Assembly (NCBI GenBank): GCA_010094045.1
Contig: ML986638.1
Coordinates: forward strand, 176,396 to 240,395
Reading direction: 5' to 3'
Length of the DNA: 64,000 nucleotides
DNA from: Lojkania enalia
Lineage: Eukaryota; Ascomycota; Dothideomycetes; Pleosporales
Shown: piece after piece, positions 22,198 to 37,743 of the stretch
Layout of the letters: every line of letters begins with the position of its first letter
Position numbering within the stretch: position 1 is the stretch's first letter
Position numbers and translations under genes: made by a program
The notes under the pieces: model-generated
Databases searched by the model: none
Seen by the model: only the letters and a program-made list of their open reading frames with translations
Told to the model about the DNA's origin: nothing

Positions 22198-23505
22198 ATG
22201 GATCCCGCTTCTCATACGCATTGCGTGCTGTTACTAGATTTACCTCCATCAGCTCTCGGCGGTATCGACCTGCTTTCCTTTTCAACCACTCCCCGATTCC
22301 GCGGAATCAAGAACCTTCCTCCCGGACTGCATTTCGTCTTTGCCGCCAGCGATGCTTCGCTCTCCGTTCGCCACGGGGCGTGGTTCTACGTCACGCCGGG
22401 CGCTGGGCCACCGCAAGTATTCATCAAGAAATGGGATGCAGCAACTGAGGAACTTGTGGGAGAGACTTCGCAAACTGCAGTCATGCGATGGCGAGCAAAC
22501 CTCGGCAGCATTTGGAAGGACGGACTGACGCCCTACCGACAAATAGTTCAATCAACAGATGACGATAAGGAATATGATGTAGTCGAGGAATCTACAGATT
22601 GGAGTCGATTAACCTCGGGGATCGGCCCAACCATGCTGTCACGAATCACTGGGTTGAACCCCGATCACTGGAGTCTCACATCTGCTTCATCGGCCGCACA
22701 GGATCTAGAACATATCCCGGGCCTTGAAAGCAGCAACAGTGTTATCCACCCTGAGAAGGAACTTCACTTTTTACCAATCAATCTGAAGCAGACATGGAGG
22801 GAAGGAGCGACTGGGCGAGAACGAACGGAAGCCGCACAAGATCGGTCATGGTTTCTTGGAGACCTTATTGACAAGCATTGCAAGGGGAGAGATGTTCGAG
22901 CTCGTGAATCCGAAATCCTTGGAGAGCTGCAGTTTGCTTTCCTCATGGTCCTGACGCTGAACAATAATTCCTGCCTGGAGCAATGGAAGCGGTTGTTGAG
23001 GCTGCTGTTCACATGTCGACAGGCGGTTCAACAGCGTCCTCACTTGTTCACTGAACTACTAAGGACCTTGAAACTGCAATTGAGCCACTGTGCGGATATG
23101 GAGGCAGGCATGTTCGACCTGAACGAACAGGGTGGAGGCTTCTTGAAACCGCTCCTTCGAAAGTTTCGCAAAGGCCTCGACGACCTTGATGGAAAATGGA
23201 AGATGGACATTGTGGATGAATTTGACGATCTTCAGGATTACTTGCGGGAACAGTATGGATGGGAATTGGACGATTCGTTTGTAAAACACGGAATGCTTCA
23301 ATTGGAGGATGGTGAGCAAGTAGAAATGGATGTCAATAGTGCAGATGAGGACGATGAGACAGGCGAATATGCTCCGACCATTGTTGAGCTTACACCATCA
23401 CAAATGCGGGAATTGGGGCGAAATGGTATCAATCATACATCCGATAACGAAATGGCTGAGGATGAAGAGGACGTAGGCCTTGAGGATATGGATACGCGAT
23501 ACTGA
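22198..23505 (+). CDS. AAR2: AAR2-like U5 snRNP assembly factor
   Basis: Single exon, 435 aa from the ATG at 22198 (context CCGCCATGG). The N-terminal beta-sandwich begins right away, with CVLLLDLPPSALGGIDLLSF, then FRGIKNLPPGLHFVFAASD and GAWFYV, the diagnostic AAR2 pattern. A helical C-terminal domain follows (LGELQFAFLMVLTLNNNSCLEQWKRLL...). The acidic tail (VDEDDETGEY..., EDEEDVGLEDMD) exceeds the core fold. AAR2 binds the RNase H-like and Jab1 regions of Prp8 and holds U5 particles before Brr2 exchange; the same role is inferred. The frame stays open for 178 codons upstream, so a longer start cannot be excluded, but the family begins at this methionine. Confidence 0.92.
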   Translation: MDPASHTHCVLLLDLPPSALGGIDLLSFSTTPRFRGIKNLPPGLHFVFAASDASLSVRHGAWFYVTPGAGPPQVFIKKWDAATEELVGETSQTAVMRWRANLGSIWKDGLTPYRQIVQSTDDDKEYDVVEESTDWSRLTSGIGPTMLSRITGLNPDHWSLTSASSAAQDLEHIPGLESSNSVIHPEKELHFLPINLKQTWREGATGRERTEAAQDRSWFLGDLIDKHCKGRDVRARESEILGELQFAFLMVLTLNNNSCLEQWKRLLRLLFTCRQAVQQRPHLFTELLRTLKLQLSHCADMEAGMFDLNEQGGGFLKPLLRKFRKGLDDLDGKWKMDIVDEFDDLQDYLREQYGWELDDSFVKHGMLQLEDGEQVEMDVNSADEDDETGEYAPTIVELTPSQMRELGRNGINHTSDNEMAEDEEDVGLEDMDTRY

Positions 23506-24737
23506 AACTAGGGGTACGGCGCTTTCACTCACTGGAGTCGAACTTTGCACCTGCTAGCAAAGTGTCATCATCTTATCGTCTCATCAAGGAGGTTGGGACA
23601 ATAGTATGTGCATTTCGGTGAATCGGATTGGGCATCGAGCGTACTCGGACGTTCCGTCAAGCAATTCCGGACCCCTACCATTGACCGTTTCATGGCACTC
23701 GCATTGGCCGAATATCTAGGAGCAAAGCCGCTGAGTCCAGGCCTTGGTTGCCGACCGATTCGGAATACAGCTCGTTAAAAGAAAGGGAATGTTCTTGAAA
23801 GCACTTCAAGCATAGGGGCCGGGCCCATATGAAGCCTTGAAGAGATTTAGTGTAAACCGTTAACCAAGATCCTAGCGTTTGGCAAGCAAAAAATAGAAAA
23901 AGGTGGGACGCCAGGACAAGGTCAAAAGTAGGGGAAACACTAGAAAAGCCTACCGGCGTGTCAAACTTCCCTGAAATCGGCCCCTCTAACACAAGTTTTA
24001 ACTCTTCTTTTGCTGATCCGTAAGGCCACCAACACGGCCTTACAACAGCATCCAAAGTATGCATATGACTTCATCGGGCTATCTGCTCGCAACGTGATGT
24101 TTCAAGAAGTTGTGAGTGGCGAACGTGGCGACGTTTCATGCGTGCGTCGAAACTTAGCATTAGCATCGATAGCATCCGACAGTGAGGACGAAACTACAGC
24201 CCCCAAATACCAGCATTGCGGCTAAGCCCTTAACAGAGCCCGTAGTTTGAACTCACTTTGCCCTGTACACGCTACTCCTCCGGTTCCCCCTCGCATCCGT
24301 AATGTATCAAACTCAGTGCTATAGAGGGGATGCTGAAGCGGCGAAGGCTGGTTCATGTGCGACGTCACAAGCCTGATCATTGGTTCTGGGACCGTGAATA
24401 CGATTGAGCCGTGCGAAGGAGCATGGGGCATTTGAAGGCTTTTGCAAGGCTTGATATCTGCTTGGCTGATGAGAGAATGCTCGATGCTGGACTGTGCTCG
24501 CTTCAAGGACCAAGACCGCAACAGCAAATGATCTGCTCCACGCGTCTGCGGTTGTGAATAAGAAGCCCGGGAATGCGCTCATTGCCACTTCTTTCGTGTG
24601 CCCAGATTTCACCTTGGAATTCCGTATAGACGTTTGCAGAGGTTTCTTTAACGACCTTTGTCTTTTGACTGTTTACCTCCAACATCTATGAATCCAATAA
24701 CACCTTTACGGAGAGAAACTTAGCCAAATTAATCAAG
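23506..24737. other. Intergenic, 1.2 kb, no gene recognised
   Basis: Short overlapping open frames only (such as 24010-24225 plus and 23690-24064 minus), none with family resemblance. It presumably contains the 3' flank of AAR2 and the promoter of the LITAF-domain gene. Confidence 0.5.
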
Positions 24738-25787
24738 ATGGAAAAACAAGGCGGTAAGTACCTTCTCCTGTTTAGGTGTTGTTGCACCTCTACCATTTCC
24801 GCGTGGGTTTAACGAGCTGAGCGCGCCGCAACCACTCATTGTCGCGCTCGTATGCCACAAAACGCATGTTCGCGCGCCTCACCCGCAATACGAAAACGAA
24901 GTGGCTTGATGTAGCTTCGCGCAGTAGCATCGCAATCGCAAATCCCATATATATTTTAACTACAAGATTAAGATTAGAAGAAAAGAAAAATATTCTAGAG
25001 CAATAGCGCTAATATGTGAATTGAATAGTACCAATGAACCAATACCCTATCCCCGACCCAGTAACCGGGCAACAACCACCCGTCTATCACTCCGACCCAA
25101 ATCATCAGCAATATCAACAGACCCAAATGTACAGCCATCCGCAGCAAGAAGGCCAGTCCGCTTACGGCGGCTCGCCACCACCCCAGGGCATGTACGGACA
25201 GCCGCTGCAACAGCAACCCATGCAGATGAGTGCACAAAACGGGCAGTATGGACAGGGTGGGCAACCCGGCATGCCGCCACAGCAGAGCGGAGGACACGCG
25301 TACCAGAATGTGACGCCGCTAGGCGGGCTGAATAGGTCGCCGGCACCGGTAGATTGTCCGGCGTGTGGGCAGAGGGCATTGACGACTACGCATTTGGAGA
25401 CGGGGAACACGACGCAGTGAGTATATTCCATTCCTCTACTGAATCCATCCACTTCGTCCCCAATTCTATTCAATTTCCCATTTTCAAAACGGATGTGAAA
25501 ACTCTATTAAGACACAAGATTGGCTTCTCTTTTTGAAGACGAAAAAAGGATATAGGAATGGAGGCGCCCTATTTATCCACTCTCGAGTTTATTTTTGTCT
25601 TGTTGGATCGAAGCTGATGTCGAGAAACAGTGCATGGGCCCTCATCGTCTGCTGCCTCACCTGCCTAGGCTGCATCCCTTACCTCATGAGCTCGCTCAAG
25701 GACGTCCAGCACAGGTGCTCCAAGTGCGGCGTCCTGCTCGCGACATGGCATCGCTCCGGCAGCGCAAACGTGCATATTCATTCTTAG
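24738..25787 (+). CDS. LITAF-domain (SIMPLE-like) membrane protein
   Basis: Join 24738..24753, 25029..25416, 25631..25787, 186 aa. Exon 1 encodes only MEKQG plus one base. The introns are 275 nt (GTAAGT...ATAG) and 214 nt (GTGAGT...ACAG), long for this window, and both keep frame. The N-terminal half is Pro/Gln/Tyr-rich and probably disordered. The C-terminal LITAF module has a first zinc knuckle (PVDCPACGQRAL), a membrane-embedded hydrophobic hairpin (WALIVCCLTCLGCIPYLM) and a second knuckle (HRCSKCGVLLATW). LITAF proteins sit on the cytosolic face of late endosomes or the plasma membrane. In fungi the role is poorly known. The second splice join creates the THAWALIV sequence at the start of the hairpin. 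Confidence 0.88.
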
Positions 25788-26810
25788 ACAAAACCCCATC
25801 ATCTCCCACGATATTGGCACGGATGAGAGATCTGGGGGCTAGAGATATTTGTGGGCCGACGACTTTCTGAATGGCTCGTGTGACGTGTACGATTTTATCG
25901 TGTTGGCGGGGAGCGAATTGTGGATGAATGGAGCGAGATGCATGGTACCACGGGGTTTTGGTTTTGGTTTTGGTTCTTAGTCTGCTTTGTTCCACGACGC
26001 TGTGTTATACTATTTTATCATTAAGCTCTCTTTACCTGGGCTTAGCTTGTGTCTACTGGAGGGTTGGGAATATTTTGATACGAATGGATTCCGGCGATCG
26101 TACGGAGTTGAGGGAGGGCTAGAACAACCTGTCCAATGCGCCGAAATAGAAAAATAGAAATAGAAACCGACATGAACTTTCCGTAACCCAATTTTCTCAG
26201 AAACGCACACATTCACAACAATTGCAATGTCAACGCAAAACCCCTCAATTCCCCCGCACAAACTACTGCGCTCGTGACTTAAGCGCGGCTCTCGTCTCGA
26301 GACGCAACATCCTCAAGAATCATAAGCCTCAAAAGTCTTAACTACTTTGGCCCCCTCCGCCAAACCTCCATGCCGCAGCAGAATCTTCCAAATCGAGTAA
26401 TCGTTTCGTCAAAACATGTACTCACCCGGCCTTCGGAAAAACATGCATGCATGTACAACCGGAACATGGAAATGAAACGCTGACTTCAGCGATATGGTAT
26501 TCTCTAAACGCGGTAACTGTAGAGCAAGATATAAGGGAGTGTACCACATGTGATGGTGTGTGGGGGAGGGGGTGGGGGCGCATACAGCAGCAAAATGGAA
26601 ATTTCTCCGTCTTATTCAAACTGAAGCGTTAGAAATGGGGGCCAAATGTATCCAATATTCATCTTCATGCATGCATATACTTTTTCTTCACTCCGTCTAC
26701 CGAACCATGCATGCCGCCTTCCATTAAGCCCCGTTACTATCACATTCGAGAACCCAGATGCCTCCCAAGAAATTCTAACAGAACATGAGGGTAAGTAGAT
26801 ACTCTAGAAA
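25788..26810. other. Intergenic, 1.0 kb between convergent genes
   Basis: 3' flanks of the LITAF gene and of eIF3c. No gene was recognised. It holds a small GGTTTT tandem repeat (separate entry) and several CATGCATG runs near 26440-26460 and 26660-26720. Confidence 0.5.
25952..25975 (+). repeat. Short GGTTTT tandem repeat
   Basis: The plus strand reads GGGGTTTTGG and continues as further GGTTTT units, giving three tandem copies and a partial one. It lies in the 3' flank of the LITAF gene and is not the fungal telomere repeat (TTAGGG). No role is assigned. Confidence 0.7.
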
Positions 26811-29542
26811 TCAAGCCTGAATGGCCCTTCCCAGCGCCCCACCCGTAAACTGCTGATTTCGACCACCGCCCGCCCTACCCGGTCCGCGGGGTCCACCTCC
26901 CCTTCCACGTCCTCCCCTTCCACCTCGGCCGCCCTGGCCGCCCTGCCTCTCAAACGCGTTCGCCATGCCCTGCGTCCGCTGTTCGAGTGTTTTCTCATTC
27001 GACTCGATAAGCCCAGACGCCTTGTCGCTGAGGGTTAGAGCCAAACTTTGCAGTCTAGAAAGTTCAACGCCCTTTCTGAATATGATGGCCGCGTTGACCT
27101 GGTCGAGAGCCGCAGCAAGCTCTTCGTGGGATATCATCTTGGATACTACGGCCGAGACCTTGCGTTCGGGGAGCTCGAACATGGAAGCCAAGGTTGAGAT
27201 GGCGAGTGTGTCGTAGAAGGGTGCATACGTGAAGAGGTAGGTCCGTAGACCCTCCTCTTGAATCTGCGCAGAGAGCATCTCCTTGATCTTGGCCGAGTTG
27301 GCTATTAGGTCCCAGATCTTGATCGAGTTTATGAACTCGGCTGCTTTCTTCCACTCGCCCGCTGATAGTGCCTTCGACGCTTGCATGACGTGGTCGCGAG
27401 TGTTCTCCGGTGGTCCGGTGAAGATCTGGCGCTCATGGTACTCTAAGAGACGGCGGTATGTCTTGCTGATGACTCGCTTCTTGATATCGGGCGAGGAGCC
27501 AACCTGCGCGAGAAGAGGAATCTCAAGCAGCATGGAGCAGGTGAGGTACACGCACTCGAGAAGCTCAAGATTGATGTGCATATGAAATGGAAGCTGTCGC
27601 TGGCGCTCTAGCCGCTCCTGTTCGGGAGAGATTTGCGAGAATCGTTGCATCTGGAGACCTTGAGCGAGAAGCTCCTTCTGCCTATTGCTACCGCATATTT
27701 CCTGGAGGGAGGTTTGTGCCTCATACACGAGACCTGCTCGGAACGCACAGAGGCCGACCTGTACCAGAGCACGGTTAAAGAGGATTTGGGTATTGACGTC
27801 AAAGTTGCTAATTGTCTCTTGCAAATGGGACATGAGTAGCATGTCACGGGCCTTGTAATACTGGTCGTGTAGAGCGAAGAAGTAGACCTGACAGAGCATT
27901 GCCCGTGCCCGAATAATACCTTCGCTGTGTTGGAAGAGGTATGTGCAAAGAGTTTGGACGAGAGAGGTGGTGTCGCTGGAGCGGGAGCGGGGTGTGATAT
28001 CGGAGTCAAGGTTAGATGGGAGTTCTTTCCAAGTGTTGGACTCAAGGATGGTGACGACTTGGGAAGGCTATATCAATTAGAACCACAACTCGCTTTGATT
28101 GGATGTGATGCCATACCTTGAAATATACGTGCTCCAGCCGCCGCATGACCACACGGTTGAGGCTGTCCTGCGATTGGTCGAGCTTGAGGTTCTTCCTCAA
28201 GGCCTCCATGTAGACTAAGGTGCGGACTAGGTTAATGTATAACGACGTTTCATCAGTCAGCCGCTCAACATATTCTGCGGTATGCGGGTCAATGTGTTGG
28301 AGAGAACGAGTGAGCTCGTCATCCAGCCTTTCAACAAACGAGACAACACTGCCAGGTATGCGGAAGACTTCGCCGGGGGTGATCGTGGGTAGCTTCTCAT
28401 CGTCTTCCCATTCCTCAGCATTCTCGATGACAACAATGTCCTTATTGCCTTCGAGGATCTGAAGTAGTTTGGTAAATTCCTGCTCAGCCCTACGCGTGTG
28501 TTAGTAAGTGTTTGCATGAAAGCCAGACCGTAGTCCACGTACAGCTTCCACTGCTCCTGCGCCATCTGATTACCTGTGCCGGACGTCAAGTCAAACCTAG
28601 TTGAAATGAGTGTTAGTAGCACCCGGATACGCTGGTAGTCGCTAATGGAGACATCAAACAGCTTCTCTAACGTCCGAATATGCTCCAACCGGTCCGTGTT
28701 CTTCCTTCCTCTCTGCTCGACAATAGACCTCAAATGCTTGAGAATGCTCTCAGGCGTATATTGCACCGCCCTACCACTTCGGTCAACCATGGTGAAGCCC
28801 TCATCGTCGGGGGCAGCGATAGCTTCCCCAGGATCGATGATGGTGCGCTTGGGCTTCTTCGGAGCAGCAGCGGCTTCATCGACGATATCCTCTCGCATAA
28901 ATCCTTCTTTGTCCTCCCGGTACGCATCAATGTCCTTTTGATATTCTTTGTTATTCTTCCTGATGCGCTGACGAACGGCATTGAGGCCACGGGTATTGAT
29001 GGCGTTCATTTTCTTGGGGGTAACCTTTTGCTTCTCAATGGTCTCGAGCATGACTGTCTCTAGGTCCGCAACAGCTTTAATATACAGCTTGGGAACCCTT
29101 CCATCGTTTTGCTTGATCAGGGCCGGGACCTGGCGGTTCAACTTGTCGTACTCTACGGAATTGTCAGCCCTCTGCCCCGCTTCAAAGTATCTTCGGCGTG
29201 TGGAATGCCACTACACATACCCGTCGATATGACTGCCCAGTCATTAATCTTCTCAGCATTCTCGATAAGGCGGATGGTGCCTTCCAGCTCATCATAGCGC
29301 TTGTCTTTGCCGCTCTTCAACTGCTTCACGCGGTCCTCGTCGTCGCTCTCCTCTGATTCACTAACATCCCTCAAAAAACGAGCGGCGCCCACTTCATCGC
29401 CGCTTGATTCTTCGTCTTCTTCTTCGGACTCCTCCTCAGATTCCTCCTCGGATTCTTCTTCAGACTCTTCCTCCTCGCTGTAGAGCTCTTCCTCACTTGA
29501 CTCCTCGCTGGAGCTGTCGCTGGCTGTGAAGAATCGGGACAT
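26811..29542 (-). CDS. NIP1: Eukaryotic translation initiation factor 3 subunit C (eIF3c/NIP1)
   Basis: Complement of join 26811..28067, 28117..28489, 28543..29152, 29221..29542, 853 aa, the usual length. Introns are 49, 53 and 68 nt, with donors GTATGG, GTACGT and GTATGT; all joins restore frame ([14 protein letters not shown] and [14 protein letters not shown] across joins). The N-terminus is a Ser/Glu tract (about 15-55), followed by the helical eIF3c N-terminal domain, a PCI domain in the last third (around [27 protein letters not shown]) and an Arg-Gly-rich tail ([17 protein letters not shown]). It is a core scaffold of eIF3 in 43S preinitiation complexes; the N-terminal region contacts eIF1 and eIF5. 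The RG tail may bind RNA or be methylated. Confidence 0.96.
29400..29520 (-). repeat. Acidic Ser-Glu repeat coding tract in eIF3c
   Basis: The minus strand encodes tandem E-E-E-S / E-E-S-E units of a 12-nt period near the N-terminus of eIF3c. Serine codons sit in acidic context suited to casein kinase 2, which is known to phosphorylate eIF3c in yeast. The length is likely variable between isolates. Confidence 0.7.
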
Positions 29543-30717
29543 ATTGGGCTGTCAAACGTGCGGCCTGTCCTGGCGTCTCGAGGGTTGTTGTGGCGTGCAC
29601 CGTATGAGGCGTGAGTAATATCCTGGTGAAAGAGACTGTGGACTATCGGAATTTTGACTCAAAGTGGGTGATTGGTCCGTGCACGCATTAAAATCACGTG
29701 ATGAGGGGAAAGTTTTAGCGCTCTAGTCACTCAACTCTTAGGGATTAACGACATCTATTAAACGGTCGACTGATGCATAACTAAGTATACATACTTCAAA
29801 AGGCTCTGGAATGCAAGCATATTAAAGTAGGAATAAAGACTAATTAGAAAAGATAGAAATGAGGCTATTCGCGGATTGAGTCAAGCCTTGAATCATTCCT
29901 AGGTTCCTCCGAGACTTGCTGTAAAGATTGTTGCACTGAAGAATTTGGACTGTTTCCAGAAGCCAGTGTTCTTCTCCCGCTCATCATAAAGCAGCGTCAT
30001 CTCCAGGGCATAGGTTCACCTGCATATCGACTCGGAGCTTCCCCACTGATGGCCGGTAGGATCTAGCAATTCACAATACTAGGTACAACCACTTGCGTAT
30101 CAATCAGACAAGTTATAGACTTAGATGACTCTGAGTGCTACTGCTGGAAAAAAAAATTCATAGCTGAGCTATATTTATATGAATACTAGTAAAAGTACAT
30201 TTGCCCCATCCACAAAAGATCTCAAAACATTTTCAACTGCTCTCCATCAAAAACGGATATACTCCTCTGCACCGTGAAAGCAGGAGAACCAACTGGCCTC
30301 GTCCAAAACCACCGCGGGACGATGGAATGGTGACTCATGTTGGGAATCACCCAATTCCGACTCACGTATGGTTCAGCCATGATGCTTCGGTTGCCAAATG
30401 ATACTAAAGTCATATCTTCACCGCGTCCGTCTGCATGCGTCCCGCAGAGTGGAATAAAAAGGATGCAATCTGATGCCACCTACGCGTGATGCCTGTCGTA
30501 GCTTACGGTGGCCCCGCTAGGCCAATCATCCGAAGCCATAGATGCTGTTTTCTCGTATCCATGCGGTTGAAAGCTGCTGCTGTTCATCCAGTAAACGTCG
30601 CAAGTGAAACCCCAGACGGTCGACTATCAAAGTCTTCGGATGCATTCGTTGTATTCAATGGTCGCATTGAACACAATAGGAGATAAAAAAAAATACTCAA
30701 CGTAAATTCGGACTGAT
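29543..30717. other. Intergenic, 1.2 kb, no gene recognised
   Basis: Promoter of eIF3c at the left, 3' flank of YAK1 at the right. The middle (about 29720-30200) is moderately AT-rich but lacks the density of TA seen at the left edge of the window. Open frames at 30201-30686 are short and mutually overlapping. Confidence 0.5.
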
Positions 30718-33709
<2,992 letters not shown>

Positions 33710-35359
33710 AGCACTCAGGAAATGGATGAAGGGAGCGTGTGGCGGTAAGAAGGAGGCTTAGTGGGGACGCAGCCGATTCAGCTGGTGACGCAGGTCAATT
33801 TGCGGTTGGCATACCGAATCGCACCGCTTCGTGGGGGTGAGGACTGCCGCTTAGGAAAGGAGTGCGTGAGAAGAGAACAGGTATCACAGGCTGGATAGCA
33901 GGGAGCGTCAGTCGTAGATGCGATGGCCGGGAACGTGCGTACGGGCGGTCTCGAGGACGTGTGTGAGGGCGAGAGTAGTGAAAGCGGAGGCGGGGGGTGA
34001 GTCGTGCCGCGAGGCTGCAACACCGAGAAGCGAGCCCGAAAATGCGTGGCGGCGAGGGCAGAGGGGGCGCGAGGGTCTGGCTGCGGTGCACAGCAGTGCA
34101 GAAGCAGGATAGGCGTTGGAGAGAGGGTCTTGAGGAAAAATGTCGAGCATGAGGTAGCGTCGGGCAGGCAGGCTGGCTGAGGTGATGTGCGTGCGAGCTG
34201 CCCGGCGCCAGACGCCAGACGCTGTCCACGCCAACAGAACAGCTGGGCAACAATCCAAAGGCTGGCGAAAGCGGCCTAGCGTGCCTCAGGAGAAGCCTGC
34301 GTGTGTCTCGAGAAGCAAGCAGCACCGCTCGCACGCATTCTGCGTTTATTTCCTCCACCTCTGCCCAAGCTTGCCCACCTGGCGCCGAGTTTGACTGCGC
34401 GTGTCGGGCCCTATTTACAGCACCAATACGGCAATTGACCCGTGTCCCATTTCCATCGCCGCCAATGCCCTCGCTGCCAGCAGCCACAGCCGGCGCCCAA
34501 TACTGCTGCGCCACGCCTCCTTGGGCAGGCGCTGAACGGACCGTACACGACCGGCGCAGCGCGGTGGCATCGTCCTGTTTGCGCCATCTACGGAGTTCTC
34601 TGTAGATTGAATTATCAGGCAAAGAATCTGCCGTGAAGGAATCGTCTTGTCCGTGAAGGAGTTGCTCTTGGTCATCAAATCTCATTTTTGATGGCCATGT
34701 CCGCGTCGCCAGCTTGTCGAGCAGGCGCTACTACTGGGTTGCACTTTCCGTTGCTGGAACGACCATCATCATAGAATTGCCTATCAACTCCAGTTCTCCC
34801 AGGAGCGTGAGAGCTAATTGCTAGGCCTCGGCCGTGCCTGGGGCATTGGACCGTGTCCGGCTGGCATGGACAGCGAACGGCTGCGAAGCCCGTCTAGTGA
34901 CTGTAGCTCGAGAAGCAGGCAGACGACGCCTCGAAGCACAGAAACGCGGATTGCGGCTAGCATTGTCGCAGCAGACCCGTGTCACACATAGCGCGCTCCG
35001 AGACTTTTAATTTCTTCGGCGAAACTCCCATTGCATAGAAGGGCGCTCATGAGGTAAGAAATTGAAAAAGGAAATTGCACGTATTACCCGCGGACTTGCT
35101 CATGGTTGGGAAAGTTTTGGAGCCGAAATAGCATCAGCAACACTCGCCTACCCTCGCTTCTGCCCACTCTATCGCGATGCTGTATGTTGTAGAAGTCTCG
35201 TGAACGGGCATCAGAAAGACCTAGCGGTATCCGACACTAATATCAGCTATGCATACCAATTAGACCCGTCTCTCCCACATAGCCACCATGTGCTAAAACA
35301 AGTCTCTCGACAAGTTCCCGACATAGCGTCATCACCGCCTCAGCCAGCAACTTTTGCAG
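33710..35359. other. Intergenic, 1.65 kb; YAK1 promoter/leader and sidA 3' flank
   Basis: The left kilobase is GC-rich and has a long minus-strand open frame (34685-33795, 296 codons) with Arg/Pro/Leu/Ser-rich content and no domain. I take it as chance openness in the long YAK1 leader. The right part (34680-35359) shows no gene. No RNA gene was seen. Confidence 0.5.
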
Positions 35360-37081
35360 CTATTTTGTCAACCCATCATACTTCAACCCATCAGCACCAT
35401 CCCACTTCCCCTCCTTATCAAAAATTGATTTGACAATCTGTCCTCCCCTGGTCGCCAAAATAGAAAGTAGCGTATCGCTCAACTAGTCCGCATCAGCACT
35501 TCATCAATATCCGGAAATACGTAGTCCGCAGACGACTGGAGAGGCAACTTACACCATGGCTGCTCTCACAGCACCCTTGCAACCACACTCCCGCATCCCG
35601 ACTAACCTTGCCCTCTTCAAATGCAACCCTATAATCCCTCTGCACCGTCCACTTCTCTCCCTCCAGATCCCCACCCGGCATCAAGTACCTCGCATCTTTG
35701 AGTAGCAACTCATGCAAGTCCCGCTGGTACCCCGTAGCTACAAATACGGCATCTACGTCTAAAATATCAGTCCGCTCCTCTGAATTCGGAACATCCGACA
35801 AATACAGCGGGCTCTGGTCTCTGACAACCAGTCTTACGCCGTCTTTAATTATTGGTGAGCTCTGCACATCCTCTACGCAGCGGTAGGGCATGATACGGTG
35901 TGGCCAGGTTTCTTCGGCAGAGGCCGTGTTGCCGAGCCGGATGCGCTGCATGTACAGCGTTTCGTAGATGCGCTCGAGAAGGTTTAGACGCACGACGCCG
36001 TAGTTTGTGTTGCGGTCTTGCGTAATGCTGGAGCTGCGGAGGGTGGGCGTACGCGAGAATGTGCTGTCCACGCGCGAAGGGTTGAAGATCTCGTTTACGC
36101 TATAGACCATTAGAAATCTTACATGTATTTTTAGACGTTTCGCAGAACTTACAAGGGGGAGTCGTCACTGGGCCGTAAAGAACCCTGTTTAATCAATAGT
36201 CTCGTCTTTGAATTCGGATAATTCGAATGCAAGAAGTCGAATATTTCCGCCGCACTCTGCCCATTCCCCACCACTGCGATCTTATACGAATATTGTGTAT
36301 CTTTTAAAAGTTCGCAAGATGCTTGCTGGAACTGAGATGAATGTATCACCCGCGGATGATTCGTCGGGAACGGCTTCGGGATACTAGCTCGTCCCCCCGC
36401 TGCGATAACAACATGCCTCGTTCGTCTCGCAGTCAACTTTCCCGTCTCAAGGTCCCGTGAGACAACCTTGAACATCGTTACCTCTCCCTTGTTCCCATCC
36501 TCAGGTATAACGCTAAATACCTCCTGCCCATAATGCACTACCTCGTCAAACCACGCCGCACACCACCGCATGTAGTCCTCATACTCGACCCTTTGCGGCA
36601 AAAAAGTATTCAGATTCATAAAGTCCACGAGCCGTTGATTCGCATGCAGGTAGTTCACGAACGTGAACACGCTCCGCGGATTCCGCAGCGTGGCCATGTC
36701 TTTCAAGAACGTAATCTGCATCCTGGCACCCGGAAGTAGCATGCCCGCGTGCCACGCAAATTGTGGTTGCCGCTCTAGAAACACGACTTTCGGAGAGTGC
36801 GTAGTGAGGCCGGGTAGGTAGAGGGAGGCGTCGGTCCCGTCTTGCGCGTCGTGCAGGGCGGTCGCGATAGCAAGAGAGGCTGGGCCGAAGCCTATGCATA
36901 CTAGGTCGTGCAGTTCATCCTCAAGCGTATAACGAAGATGCGAACGGTTTCCTAAACAGGAGAATTGGGGGTCAGAAAAGGAATCGGCGAAGCCGTTGGC
37001 GTTAGTGAATGCTTCCTGGACAGCAGGAGCGGGGCCAATTTCGTTGCGTAGCAGACTGTCGAAGTCGGCATGCGGACTCAT
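35360..37081 (-). CDS. sidA: L-ornithine N5-monooxygenase SidA
   Basis: Complement of join 35360..35482, 35553..36099, 36153..37081, 532 aa. Introns are 53 nt (GTAAGT...CTATAG) and 70 nt (GTAAGT...ACTAG); the joins give SDDSPFVNEIFNP and [13 protein letters not shown], both family-typical. FAD site [10 protein letters not shown] (about 63-72), NADPH site [11 protein letters not shown] (about 273), and the C-terminal [14 protein letters not shown] are all present, and [17 protein letters not shown] is the substrate-side signature. The enzyme uses FAD, NADPH and O2 to hydroxylate the side-chain nitrogen of L-ornithine, the first committed step of hydroxamate siderophores. It is divergent from the NRPS gene. 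The C-terminus (from LSDTLLSIL) is found only with the last exon. Confidence 0.96.
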
Positions 37082-37734
37082 GGTGTCTTTTTTTTTGGTG
37101 AGGAATATTGATGGATAAATGGGTAGATCTGAGCTGGTTTAGTAGCTATCCGCCGTTGGACTCGGAACACCGGACGGATTCTTACAACACAAGGTATTGA
37201 TTGTAGGTACACCGACGCACAGAACACTTATCACACCGTTCTTCTGAAGGTATAAATAATATAATTTGTGTCGTACAGAGCAACCGAACGGAAATTAAGC
37301 ACGTTTCTGAAGCAAACCGTCAGCGGCTTAAGTTCTTGAATGGATGACGCAGTGCACCATCCCGGACCCTTTGATTTCCTCCCGTCCACATTAGCTTTGC
37401 ATACTTACGCAAGAGCTAGGCTATGCAAGCAGGAATACCCCTATCTTCGAAAATCCACGAACGTTTCTCGATGCTGCTTTACCGCAGGTAGTTTTGAATG
37501 GTGCAAGCTATTTGGGTGGCACAATGAGCCGTACCCGAGGTCCATTTTGAAAAAAGAAACCTTCTGCTGATTTCTCCGATTCTGGGGGCTCTCAGGAGAG
37601 AATGGCACGATTATTTCGTGCAGGGGCAGCTCATGCCGGCCCGCGAGAGACAACAGCAGGGAGCCGCTCGTACCAGCAAAGGGCTTCAACGTACGTTGAG
37701 GTCAGGGATCAGCGGGATACACGCCAATCTGATG

Positions 37735-37743
37735 ATCTGATAA
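37735..37743 (+). promoter_or_regulatory. SreA/SRE-type iron-regulatory GATA site (ATCTGATAA)
   Basis: Exact match to the ATCWGATAA element reported for iron-responsive fungal GATA repressors. It lies 0.65 kb upstream of the sidA start and 2.5 kb upstream of the NRPS start. A near match, ATCTGATTA, follows at 37954-37962. Position between two siderophore genes makes a regulatory role plausible, but a single 9-mer is weak evidence without binding data. Confidence 0.55.

Noticed and set aside
25952..25975. Interstitial telomere repeat
   Set aside because: The unit is GGTTTT, not TTAGGG, and there are only three copies.
33795..34685. 296-codon minus-strand open frame as a gene of its own
   Set aside because: Low-complexity Arg/Ser/Pro/Leu content, other open frames overlapping on both strands, and position in the YAK1 leader all point to chance openness in GC-rich DNA.
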